This document shows positions 39,423 through 48,907 of a DNA stretch of 64,000 nt, one piece after another. Position 1 is the stretch's first letter, and every line of letters starts with the position of its first letter. Made by a program: the position numbers and the translations under genes. Source of the DNA: Paramoeba atlantica (lineage: Eukaryota > Discosea); the NCBI GenBank assembly GCA_977017575.1, contig CDRNVI010000008.1:124001-188000 (forward strand). Reading direction: 5' to 3'. The notes below the pieces were generated by a model. The model was not told the DNA's origin. It searched no databases and saw nothing but the letters and a program-made list of their open reading frames with translations.

Positions 39423-39900
39423 TTGTATTTTGAGAGTATGGGACCTATACAAGCTTTCTATGCCGTTGTTTTCGCAAAGGACGCCTTTTTGGTGTCGAGG
39501 TACACCTCCCAAAATGACACATTTTTTAACAAAAAAAATGAAAAAGTAATTTTCGGGCCGGAAGGCATCATTTTACGTCAGAAGAATCGTGTGGTTGGAG
39601 TCGCATTCTCTACCCAATACGTTCGGCAGGCTTTCATTCATGCCTACGAGTGATTTCCTACACGCAAACTTCGGATTTGGTGCTCTCAGAGCAAAAATAG
39701 CCAAAATTTCCCCCATTTTTGCCTACAAATCGACTATTTTTGATACTAATCCTACCGGTTTCTTGCGCTTTCGTAGCCAATTTTTCTTTTTTAGGCTCTT
39801 CGTTAAACGCGGAGGCAGTCTTCAACGCGAAGCGCACTGCATGAGTGACTTCTATGTTGAAAACAACCACCGCGTTCAACGAAGAGACTAAAAAAGTAGT
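39423..39900. repeat. Diverged half copy of repeat family R
   Basis: Corresponds to 29530-29990. It keeps TCTCTACCCAATACGTTCGG, GCTTTCATTCATGCCT, TTTTTTAGGCTCTTCGTTAAA and the inner hairpin with AACGCGAAGCGC at its loop. The conserved short ORF is still open and has accumulated replacements (MYFESMGPIQAFYAVVFA). Confidence 0.75.
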
Positions 39901-41136
39901 ATCTGTAACTTATAAATTTAGTATCTGTAACTTACTGTATAGTATCTGACAAATTGTGAGTTAAATATTTGTAAGCTGGCGTGACAATACCCGGAGTACA
40001 ACCACAGGAAACATCACGACGCAGGAAAGCAGCTCAGAGTAGTCTTGTACTACTACTGTAATTTGAAACTAGAAAAGAAACTATCGAAGAAATGCGCTAC
40101 ATCTCCTTAAGTGCATTTCGTTGAATCACTTCCCACTTCGAATTCATTATCTTCTGATATGTTTTACATAGACACTATAGAGTTTCATACATTGGACTGT
40201 ATAGTCCAATTTGTCGACATTTTCCCGAATGAAAACCTGCTCTGCGTTGACTTGCGAATACAACGAAGTTTGTCGTGAGTTTTACATGTAACCTAGGACT
40301 GATAACCAAGAGTCAAACTTCGTGACCAGTGGAGGTGTCCATACGTAGTGCTGCGCTGCAATTAAAATTTGAGGGAATATGTGACGTCCCACACTGATCC
40401 ACCAATCATGCTCGTTTCCATGCAGAATAGGGTCTCACTCATAGTCATGCAGGTCGCGCACGCATTCCACTCGTTTTCCGATATTGAAAAAATCGCGTTG
40501 TGATGAGAAGAGTTAGTAGCCAACAAGTTATTATCCAAGTCAACCAACGTAGGTGGACAGTTACATGGACGTGCAAAATGAACAATTGATTTAGGACTAA
40601 ACCACATACATGTAACATGCTTACAAAAAGACATATTAATTTATTATTTTTTTCTAACCGTCTTTGATGGTGTCTGAGAGCATCATTCATACTTTCCGGA
40701 GCTTCCTCCGTCTGTCCGTACTCAAACAATTGTTTCCACGTTGGACAACATGTGTTACCATGGAGTACCCGACATGATCCAAAACTTTCGTCAAGCCTTC
40801 ATGAAGAAAACGACAGTCCTAGAACTGCGCTCTGGCGTTTCAGAGGGCTCACCCACAGAAGGTGAAGAATCTTCGGTTGGAGTCACTGTTTCCCCCTAGT
40901 CAATTACAGGGCTGCACTCGGTACGTACTCGCTGTACTCGGTTAAGGTATGAAGTAAGTAATTTACGCCTTTTTTTATGAAAAGCTACTCTCTTTTTAAC
41001 AGCGTCTTTAACACTCGAAAAATGAATATCTATCAGCAGTTGCATTGCCTCATGTTATTTTTCTTTGTCAAACTTGCATTGAATATTCCGAAGTACACAT
41101 ACTTATTTGATATTTTTTACTTACAAGGCACCATCA
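39901..41136. other. Intergenic, nothing assigned
   Basis: Contains a small perfect inverted repeat ATTGGACT-GTAT-AGTCCAAT at 40191-40210 and minus-strand open stretches at 40362-40729 with no recognisable protein. A GTACTCG motif pair at about 40926-40945 recurs at 37010 and 41961. The T-rich tract ending in TTACAAG at 41127 is a good acceptor for the next gene. Confidence 0.4.
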
Positions 41137-41916
41137 ATGAAATGTACATGCTCTGATCTCCCCCGTGTTCGTCCAAGTAAGGTTTCTTCCCAAAATCTTC
41201 CTGCTGAGTTCTATCTTGCATCTTTTACCCGAAATTTAACAGGCAGAGATGCCAGTTGGACACAGTGCACGATGTCACCGTCGTGGCCGGGTATCGTGTA
41301 CGACGAGTTAGGCGGCGTTTCTGATATTCGGTGGTACAGCCTTTCGCTTTATGGCACTCCACAGTGGGCTGCGTTACCTCAGGGCTTGGAAGTTCTCAAC
41401 ATTCAGGAAGTCTTAATTTCTGGTTGTTTGCCTGTTTCCGACCTTCCCAGTGGGCTTCGTCTACTTGTTCTTGATAATACTTCTTTAAAGGGGGAAGTGG
41501 ATATGACAGTGCTTCCTCAAAATCTAGTTCATATGTCCTTGGCGAACAATTATTTTTTTGGGTCTGTGAATCTGGGAAATCTTCCCATCACTTTGATGTT
41601 CTTGTCTCTTCATGGCAATGTTTTTAACGGTACGATCAGCTTAAATAAATTGCCTCCTCAAATGGAAACATTGGACGTGTCTCACAACAAGTTTTGTGGA
41701 GACTTCGATTTATCTTTGCTGCCAGTAACCATGCAACGTATCTTTGCACTAGCTAATCACTTTGACGGGGAGCTTGACCTAACCTCACTACCTGAGAGCA
41801 TGATTCGCGTTAGTGTTTGCCGTGATAATTTTGCCAAAGCAACGGTACCTGCTGGATGGGTGTACAACCTAAATCTCATGGGAGGATACGGTAAGAAACC
41901 CTCTCGAATCACCTAA
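41137..41916 (+). CDS. Leucine-rich repeat protein, copy 7
   Basis: A 259-residue LRR protein. The head reads NLPAEFYLASFTRNL, then W. The cysteine motif is only partly kept (QCTMSPSWPGIVYD). About seven LRR units follow. The ATG at 41137 lies nine bases after the acceptor-like TTTTTTACTTACAAG, so it is preferred to 41107. Repeats keep N.F.G and vdL..LP well. No signal peptide or anchor is seen. Confidence 0.8.
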   Translation: MKCTCSDLPRVRPSKVSSQNLPAEFYLASFTRNLTGRDASWTQCTMSPSWPGIVYDELGGVSDIRWYSLSLYGTPQWAALPQGLEVLNIQEVLISGCLPVSDLPSGLRLLVLDNTSLKGEVDMTVLPQNLVHMSLANNYFFGSVNLGNLPITLMFLSLHGNVFNGTISLNKLPPQMETLDVSHNKFCGDFDLSLLPVTMQRIFALANHFDGELDLTSLPESMIRVSVCRDNFAKATVPAGWVYNLNLMGGYGKKPSRIT

Positions 41917-41997
41917 GTGTCTATCCCCAATTCGTATCCCTTTGCTAGTACATGCGAAGACGTACTCGGTGTACTCTTTTTGTCATTAATTAAGATA

Positions 41998-43976
41998 TTG
42001 TGCCCCCCCCCCACTTATAGTGCCGCGGGGTACCCCCCCACTTATAGTGCCGCGGGCTACCCCCCCCCACTTATAGTGCCGTTTCGAAAAAAAATGTCCA
42101 AAAGAAAATAATGATTTTTTTTGACCAAAAAGGTAGAGTAAATATGGTGTAAATTTCCAATATTTTCATTTATGAAAATCATTGAGACTTTATTATTACC
42201 TTCAAAGTACTTATTAACGGAATACAAATCATTGGAATAAAAATTAACGGAATAATAATTAGCGGAATAAGTATTTTTTTTTAGATTTTCACCAAAATCT
42301 CAAATATTTTAGTCGGTTGTCGGTCTGTTCATCAACAAAATTCAAAATATTTCTCTCCGGAAGAAAAAATACGACGTCACCGCGAAAGGACGAATCGATT
42401 ACGACGTATCTGCATAAGTTACAAGATAGATGTATTGAAAGGTTTTATCCAACCAAATCACGTTACTGATATTGGCTAAGGTTTTGATATCTTTAAGAAC
42501 GTTTAGTATGTTTTCATATCATGTTTACTTGGGTTTTTTCCGCTCATTCTTAAGGTTGGCCTTGTTTTTCCCTCATGTAAACACACATAATCGGGTTTCT
42601 TAATATGTTTTGAGGATTTTTTGAAAACTTCTCATTAATGTTTTCTCTCGATGCTTAAATTTTGTTACGAATTTCGTAAAAATCATTGGAATAATAATTA
42701 ACGGAATAATTTCCTCCCAAAAAAAATCCGTTAATTATTATTATTGTTAATAAGTACTTTGACGGTACTTTGACGGTAGTTACCTTCATCGATTACATGA
42801 CTGCTGGTTCTCACGAAAACGAGGCGCCGGACAAAGCGCACACTCGTGGCCCTTCCATGCAGGGCATTGGACTGCGTATAGTGCCCCTTTCAAGGAGCTG
42901 AGCCAGACTGTCCGGGGAAGGCGAAATGTCGCCCTTCTCTGTAACCGCGCCATGAGTAAGGGGTGTTCGGGTTTACAGTTTGTAGATTTCTCTTCCGAAT
43001 CTCTAGAATCGAGTCACGTACTTCATGGAATCACTAAAAATGAAAATTGGGCTGTCAACGTGCAACTAGGAAAAATGAGAATGCGTCTCTGAATGACCAT
43101 CTCAACGTGCAACTCCATTTGAGAACCAAAAATGAGCCCAAAAAAGTTCCATACAGCTTATGCACTTCCTCTTTATACCTAATATTACTCTCCCCCTATC
43201 CTAGCGTTGTCTCGTTTGCCTTCAGTGGAAAGGGCTACCGTTGCAGAGACTGGAAAGGAATTCATACGACTTGCAACGGCCCCGGTTCTTGGCAAAGGGG
43301 GGCTTCGAATGATGCACTTGCTTATCGGCCAACGATTTTCTAGGGAATATTCAGACATAGGGATGATAATTCAAAGATTGTAATTTAATGAGACTTATAG
43401 CTAAAGCGTATAACAACATGGGATTAATAAATTGTTGAAATCACTAAAAAAATCATGAAAATAAAATTCGGGAAAAAATGAATGGAAAAAATGAAATTCA
43501 CTGTCTCATACTCATTCTCTTTCCGTAGAGTTCTTCTCGGGCTTCGCTAGGTTCATTAACAAAGTTGTCGATGTCAATGAGGACGTGCTGCTGAAGAGGG
43601 TTTTTATTTACTTTATTTTATATTCTTCCATGTATCTCCCTTTTTTGTGGCTACCATTTTTTTTGCGAAAAAAGAAAATGAGTAAAAATGAGAATCTATC
43701 CCAATTCTACTAAAAACGTGCTGTCAACGTGCAACAGGTCTATTCTGAGAATTGTGACGAAAATCTGCCCCCAAGTGGTTTTTTACGCGGGAATGTGCAA
43801 CTGACCATTCTCAGAATTGTGATTTTTACTGTAATAGAAAGATGAGCGCCGCGAAGCGGCGCGCTTTTTTTTTTTGAGGATGGAAAAAATTTTACCCTCG
43901 GCCGGAAACATGCTACCCCCCCACTTATAGTGCCGCGGTTTTCGACCAAACGGCACTATAAGTGGGGGGGGCACAG
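41998..43976. mobile_element. TA-flanked inverted-repeat element, about 2.0 kb
   Basis: The left end TTGTGCCCCCCCC..CACTTATAGTGCCG follows a TA (41996-41997). The right end is its inverse, CGGCACTATAAGTGGGGGGGGCACAG, followed by TA (43977-43978). The left end has three tandem copies of the CACTTATAGTGCCG block and the right end has two facing copies. Inside are TTAACGGAATAATAATT repeats, three CAACGTGCAAC motifs, a GC-rich block at 42800-43020 that may be captured coding sequence, a doubtful ORF at 43047-43343 and a GCGAAGC hairpin. No transposase is seen. Confidence 0.7.
43846..43876 (+). other. GCGAAGC hairpin followed by T run
   Basis: Stem GCGCCGC / GCGGCGC with GAA loop (43846-43862), followed by GC and twelve Ts. 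It lies about 110 bases inside the right end of the 2-kb element. Confidence 0.85.
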
Positions 43977-44117
43977 TAATCTAAAAAAGGCGTGGTGAAA
44001 ACTCTCAAAAAAATAACAACATACATATGTATTTTCTTATTTATCATTGGTCGGAAGAAGCACAAGCACAAAACTGAAAACTAAGTTTTTTGCCGCGAAA
44101 CATAAGCCCAGATAAGC

Positions 44118-44795
44118 CCAGATAGTAAAGTTTTTTTTGGTAGTTACCACCGATTTTGGGTAGCTACTAAAAATAGCTTTACTATTTGGGAAAACCGTTT
44201 TTGGGACTTTACCAGCTGGGGAATCAATTGTCGTTGAAGCACAGAAAAAAAATGAAAACACACCATCAAAAAACAACTGGGATGGAGTCTTGGACAACGC
44301 TTTCCAACGCAAGTCGTATGCGAATGTCCGTTGTCATAATTTAAAAAAAGTAGATGAAATGAAATCAATTTCTTGTACCGTAGACCCCCCAGTAATAGAA
44401 TCGATTTTGGGTCAAAATGGCCAAATCCTTGTTACTGGGGGGTATGCTTTTTGGGTGATAAAGGACCTTTTTTGTTAATGAGTGCGTTGATTTTCAGCCC
44501 ACCCAACCCCGAAACCACGCCATTCGCTCCCTCGCAACCGCCCTCACCCCGTCCAACCACCCGCACCCGCCCAAACACCCCCCCCCCTCCAACGACCCTC
44601 CCGAGCCAAATCCTTGTTACTGGGGGTCAGCCGAAAAAGGGCCAAATCCTTGTTACTGGGGGGGTGTCCATTACTGGGGGGTCTACGGTAGACGAAAATC
44701 CTCGAAAAAGAGAAAAGCTCTAAAAAACGGTAACTGCTAAAAAAAACTTTACTATTTGGGAAAACCGTTTTTTGGGACTTTACTAACTGGGCGCA
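44118..44795. mobile_element. Outer inverted/direct repeat unit carrying a nested element
   Basis: TAGTAAAGTTTTTTTTGG with GTAGTTACC (44123-44148) is inverted at about 44731-44757. The 42-base block TTTACTATTTGGGAAAACCG onward occurs twice in direct order (44178 and 44748). The 311-bp element at 44378-44688 lies inside, so one insertion went into another. Confidence 0.55.
44378..44688. mobile_element. TA-flanked inverted-repeat element, 311 bp
   Basis: TACCGTAGACCCCCCAGTAA at 44376-44395, including the flanking TA, is exactly inverted at 44671-44690. Just inside, three copies of a GCCAAATCCTTGTTACTGGG block are found, one near the left end and two near the right. There is no ORF of note. Its length and C-run ends match the 307- and 308-bp elements. 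Confidence 0.8.
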
Positions 44796-44933
44796 CTGTG
44801 AGCCTTTCATAAATTGACTTTGTACTTGGTGCCATTCGTGATAAAAGAGAGCATCAAAACGTTTTTGATCACTTTTTCCTGTTATAGATTTCTATAGATT
44901 TATATTACTATACAAAGGATGTATAGTGCTATA

Positions 44934-45999
44934 CAGGGGGGGGGCACGAAAACAATTACACCTGCCAATTTTGGCCTATGCGGCCGTTTTGGCTAATTTT
45001 TGTTGCATTTTGCAGATCTCAGTGTTAATATCGTGTTGAAACCATTCTGAGTACAAGAGTAGACGGGGTAGGGTGATTTTTTGGACTTCGAAAACAAGAA
45101 CTTTATAGTTTTTGCAAATCCTTTGGCTACCAAAAAATTTCATATTTAACATTCAGTAGTCAATGGAGCCACCATTTTTGTCCCGCAGCTCTTGTAATCG
45201 AGTTGGGAGGCTGTTTAAAGTATTCAATACTGATTCCCAGCCCTCGTTCAATAGATGATCCTTCGCCTTAACAATGGCGATCTTTAGCTCAGACCGATTT
45301 TTGGGACGAAGGTGCACGTGGATGTAATCATCCATGATTTCCCACAAATTTTCGATTAAGTTTAAGTCCGGAGACTGCCGGCCAATCAATAATGTTTATT
45401 TTCCCACTGACCCCAACAGAACGAGCTGTTATGTGACCTGGTGCATTGTCCAGCACGACAATAGCACCAGGTTTACGGTGAACCCAAGAAAAAAAGCCAT
45501 GAGGCTTCTTCATCGTTTCTAAGAAGGTAACGTTTGTCACCGTTTCGTTTTCATTGAACACATGAAAACATTCAAGGGGTATTTTCCACTTCATGCTCAC
45601 TCCCATCCATACATGGACTCCTTTCTCACCATACCATTTATCCATTTGTGGATTCGCGCAAAGAGGCCCCTTGGTCCACCTCGTGAGCGCAAACCACTCT
45701 AGTGACATAAGATGTTTGCTCCGGCGAAAGCTGGCGACGATTTAGACGGGATCTTTTCCCCATTTTCGACAAAAAAACAGATCAAAAAGACAAAAAAGGG
45801 ACTTTTTCTTGTATTTTTGCATCTTTTGGGGGTGACTTTTTCGTACTTTTTGTACCAAAATTATTGTTTTCGGAAAATCGAAAAGTTGTTGGTTTCAACA
45901 CGATATTAACACTGAGATCTGCAAAATGCAACAAAAATTAGCCAAAACGGCCGCATAGGCCAAAATTGGCAGGTGTAACAGTTTTCGTGCCCCCCACTG
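44934..45999 (-). mobile_element. Tc1/mariner element with complete ends, 1066 bp
   Basis: The left inverted end runs 44934-45043 and the right one 45891-45999, about 110 bases each and nearly identical. They start CAGTGGGGGGCACG (right) or CAGGGGGGGGGCACG (left) and are flanked by TA at 44932-44933 and 46000-46001. The interior carries a degenerate transposase on the minus strand. The ends begin CAGTG like classical Tc1 elements. It is the best-preserved DNA transposon in the window. Confidence 0.85.
45153..45708 (-). pseudogene. Tc1/mariner transposase, frameshifted
   Basis: On the minus strand the frame 45708-45328 has GVHVWMGVSMKWKIPL, GAIVVLDNAPGHITA (second catalytic Asp). After a shift near 45385 the frame 45389-45153 has SPDLNLIENLWEIMDD (catalytic Glu) and a C-terminal helix. 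An MGKRSRLNRRQLSPEQ start lies upstream near 45750 in another frame. At least two frame changes and a short N-terminal domain mean it is not functional as read. Confidence 0.75.
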
Positions 46000-46025
46000 T
46001 ATAGTACTATAATTTTTTTCCAAAT

Positions 46026-46118
46026 ACTTTCCCCCCTACTTAAGAGTCCGCCGATTTTGGTCATTTGGACTCTTAAGTAGGAGGGGTCACAATTTTACGG
46101 ACTCTTAAGTGGGGGTCA
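46026..46118. repeat. Short C/G-run inverted repeats, 93 bp
   Basis: TTTCCCCCCTACTTAAGAGTCCG is followed by two inverted copies, GGACTCTTAAGTAGGAGGGG and CGGACTCTTAAGTGGGGGTC. This is the end structure of the TA-flanked elements with almost no interior left. Confidence 0.7.
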
Positions 46119-46212
46119 GCATTTTTTTATAACATTTCAATACGGCCGGTTCCTTTTTTGTCTATGTTTTATTCTCTATTTTTTTCTCTATTTTTGTCTA
46201 CTGAAGGTCGGC

Positions 46213-46268
46213 GTCTGTATTATCGATAAGATAGCAGTGCCAGGGAAGACCACGAAGAGGTCCCGACC
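46213..46268. repeat. 56-base dispersed sequence, copy 2
   Basis: Gap-free match to 27345-27400 (43 of 56 identical), with GACCACGAAGAGG fully kept. The neighbouring DNA differs, so the shared unit is short. Confidence 0.5.
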
Positions 46269-46620
46269 ATACTTCCCCATTACGCACTCACATCAGCAGT
46301 GGTAAAGTTTATGAATTTGATAAAAACTATTGGCTCGATGCCATCCAAAATATGCCCTAAAAACTATTTTTTTGATTTTTTTATATTCTTCATTTCTTTA
46401 TCCCAGCTTAAACCTAACATGGTGGCAGCTGGGTCATTCCCCGAGAGATACGCCGTAGAACACAAACGGAAACAGCGAGAAGCCGAAGAAGCTAAAACGA
46501 AATTCACAGCAATGGTTGTCGAATCGTACGGATCCTGGATCCCGGCTGCTCTGGCAGTACTACGGTGAGTGGCGAAAATCCGGGCTGCAAAATCTGGCGG
46601 GACTGTCTCTCACAGGGAGT

Positions 46621-46768
46621 GATTTTTTTTCAGTTTGGGACCACCGGGGCCCCCTTTTATATTTTTTTCTTCTATTACATTACTGTGCTTCTCTTTGTAT
46701 TTTCACTGTTTTTGTTCACTTTTTTTCAATAATCGAGGGTAGAGCGGTAGTTATGCAACCACCGCAAT
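46621..46768. repeat. Fragment of palindromic repeat family R (A end)
   Basis: Contains TTTCAGTTTGGGACCACCGG, the TTTTATATTTTTTTCTTC tract and the terminal GAGCGGTAGTTATGCAACCACCGCAAT hairpin. There is no array or inner hairpin, so the copy is truncated. Confidence 0.75.
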
Positions 46769-46957
46769 GGTCACTATTATGCCAACGGTGTTTTCAGGAT
46801 TTGTCTATGTCTTAGTGGGGTCGAAGAGGGTTCTACCATTAAAGGAGTCAAAAAAGAGAAGAAAAAAAAGATTTCGTACTTTTAATTAAAATTTAGCCCT
46901 CAAACCGCGTTAACCTTACCATTTCCTGTTTTTTTCTTCACCTCCCTCTCCTTCCCC

Positions 46958-47521
46958 ATGCTTTCCAAAACTCTAGCGCTGCTCATGCACGGCAAACCCA
47001 CCGGCGGATGCAACAAACGCACCAAACACCGCGCTATCTGGTGGAAAAACGCTCATCCCAACCGTCTTACCTACAAACACATCCGTGACATCTTCATCAT
47101 GCCCACCGTACAGCCGTTAAACGAGGAGGTCTATGGCCCCCCACTACTCCCCAACTCCCGGGACCCCAGCTCCTCCCTTCCCTGTCTTCAGTGTAAACAA
47201 CCCGTGGACACTTCCATGATTCATAACTACATATGGATGCCTGCGGGGCGAGCAGCCCAGCCCGCCCCGTATGGGTATCTCTTCCATCACTTGTGTTTTC
47301 GCTGTGTGGTTTGTAAATTTCGTTTCTACAACAACAAATTTGCCACCCGCGGGGGTCAGGCGGTGTGCCTGTACTGCGTGCGGGGGATCACCAACAGCCG
47401 TCCGGTGCGACGGTGGCATCTCCCAATGGTGGAGCCCGGGAGGGAGGGGAGCCGGTATGTGGGGGAGATCTTTCCTCGGAATAACACCGACGAGGACTGG
47501 ATCTTTGATCCCGATAGTTGA
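46958..47521 (+). CDS. LIM-like zinc-finger protein
   Basis: A 187-residue protein. The zinc ligands run CLQC (near 75), then after about 30 residues HHLC, CFRC and CVVC (overlapping, near 113-120) and, 17 residues on, CLYC. That is the LIM order (C-x2-C..H-x2-C-x2-C-x2-C..C-x2-C) with a longer first loop than usual. The basic N-terminus (GGCNKRTKHRAIWWKNAHPN) may target mitochondria or nucleic acid. The ATG directly follows a CTCCCTCTCCTTCCCC tract. The gene is GC-rich, C-rich in its first half and G-rich in its second, unlike its surroundings. Function is unknown; LIM domains bind protein partners. Confidence 0.6.
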   Translation: MLSKTLALLMHGKPTGGCNKRTKHRAIWWKNAHPNRLTYKHIRDIFIMPTVQPLNEEVYGPPLLPNSRDPSSSLPCLQCKQPVDTSMIHNYIWMPAGRAAQPAPYGYLFHHLCFRCVVCKFRFYNNKFATRGGQAVCLYCVRGITNSRPVRRWHLPMVEPGREGSRYVGEIFPRNNTDEDWIFDPDS

Positions 47522-47786
47522 GGGGGGATAGTTGTAAGGGGGAGGTGTGGGTAGTGTAAAGCTCCTGTATAAAAAGGAAGGTGGTTGTATGTAGAAGCGG
47601 GGAGTAACATTGTTGATGTTAATGGGAAGTAAATGGTGGGTCGGTTTATCTCGGGTCTTCGTGCTGTTTTGTTTAAGGTAAATTGTGTTTCTAAAGGTAA
47701 ATAAGCCATTTACCATTTGAAAAGTATACATCTTGAATGCGCACCTATTCCGTTTGATTTCTTGGACTTCATAATATTTAATCACA

Positions 47787-48503
47787 ATGTGTCGTCCTAT
47801 ATGTTCTGCTGATTCCTCCTCCGTACCACGAGGAAAAATACGGTTTTCTTTACTGCCATCTGAGCAACGCATGAAGCAAGTTGTAGAAGGTGTCACAAAT
47901 CCTCACCCCAGCTGGAAACACGTCAGAAAAAACTTCTGGGGAACTGCCAAAGCAGTTTCTCCTTGCACCTGGCACGGTATTCTGTGTGATGCGCGGCATG
48001 AGATTAGGGAAGTTAAATGGGACTATAGGCATTTGGAAAGGACACTACAAGGAAATTTTTCTTTCTTATGGCTTCCAGAAACTTTGCTTCGGTTACATCT
48101 TTCTGTCCATCTACTCGGAGGTGAATTAGATCTATCCTCACTTCCACAAGCCGCAATGACGTATCGATTGAAACGAAATTTATTTACGGGGGAAATAAAT
48201 CTTACCCAACTTCCTCCTATTTTGAAAGCTCTTTCGGCGCAACACAATCGGTTGACTGGTCTTGTCGACCTAAACTACCTACCCGAAGGATTTCTATCGC
48301 TAAATTTAAGTTACAACCGGATACGAGGCACCGCTGATCTTACTCACCTTCCTAGGGGAATACGAAAACTGTCACTAAAAACAACTGAAATCTCGAGTCT
48401 CAATTATCCTGATGCTCGACCCAGCGCAGCTTTTGTAGCGGATCTCACAGGAAACCTTATAAAGGAGGCAAAAGGGAATAAACAAAGCTTCGTCCGGATT
48501 TAA
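47787..48503 (+). CDS. Leucine-rich repeat protein, copy 8
   Basis: A 238-residue LRR protein, among the shortest of the family. The head is LLPSEQRMKQVVEGV, then W and CTWHGILC, VKW, and about five LRR units. The C-terminal part after PRGIRKLSLKTTEISSL is not repeat-like, ends basic, and may replace lost repeats. No signal peptide is seen. It is separated from the next LRR gene only by two inverted-repeat elements, so the two may once have been tandem neighbours. Confidence 0.75.
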   Translation: MCRPICSADSSSVPRGKIRFSLLPSEQRMKQVVEGVTNPHPSWKHVRKNFWGTAKAVSPCTWHGILCDARHEIREVKWDYRHLERTLQGNFSFLWLPETLLRLHLSVHLLGGELDLSSLPQAAMTYRLKRNLFTGEINLTQLPPILKALSAQHNRLTGLVDLNYLPEGFLSLNLSYNRIRGTADLTHLPRGIRKLSLKTTEISSLNYPDARPSAAFVADLTGNLIKEAKGNKQSFVRI

Positions 48504-48577
48504 GAAAAATGAGATTCTGCTGAATCTCTATTTGTTATTAAAAATTCATATTTGTTGTGCATATAAAGAAATTACTA

Positions 48578-48884
48578 TCCCCCCCCTATTTAATAGGGCT
48601 ACGTGTCACCCCCCCTTTAATAGGGCTATTTTGTCTGGAAGGCCAAAAAAGATTTCGGGTAAAGTGCGGATAAATTGTCGAATGCGCCGCGAAGCGGCGG
48701 ATTTTTTTTTCCATATCTACCCCAACAACCAAAAGTGTATCAAAAGGGACTAGGACTTTGTTTCACAACGATAAAAAAGGCGCCGCGAAGCGGCGCCGAT
48801 TTTTTTTTTCATATTATTTTCCATCTCCCACCCCTTCATTAGGGCCTTTTGCCCAAAATCGGAGTCCTATTAAATAGGGGGGGA
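48578..48884. mobile_element. TA-flanked inverted-repeat element, 307 bp
   Basis: The ends TCCCCCCCTATTTAATAGG and the inverse CCTATTAAATAGGGGGGGA are flanked by TA (48576-48577 and 48885-48886). A second CCCCCCTTTAATAGGGCT block lies just inside on the left, and CATTAGGGCC on the right. It carries two GCGAAGC hairpins and no ORF. Confidence 0.8.
48685..48809 (+). other. Two GCGAAGC hairpins, each followed by a T run
   Basis: First: CGCCGC-GAA-GCGGCG at 48685-48699, then GA and nine Ts. Second: GGCGCCGC-GAA-GCGGCGCC at 48779-48797, then GA and ten Ts. Both lie inside the 307-bp element, 94 bases apart. Confidence 0.85.
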
Positions 48885-48907
48885 TAGTATATGCAGTGTA
48901 TAATATA

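Noticed and set aside
43047-43343. ORF with CRDWKGIHTTC resembling the LRR head motif
   Set aside because: Only this short similarity exists, no LRR units follow, and the ORF lies inside an inverted-repeat element; chance is likely.
39252-48809. GC hairpins plus T runs as bacterial intrinsic terminators
   Set aside because: The genes are eukaryotic and the hairpins lie inside mobile elements, not after operons; bacterial origin is not supported.
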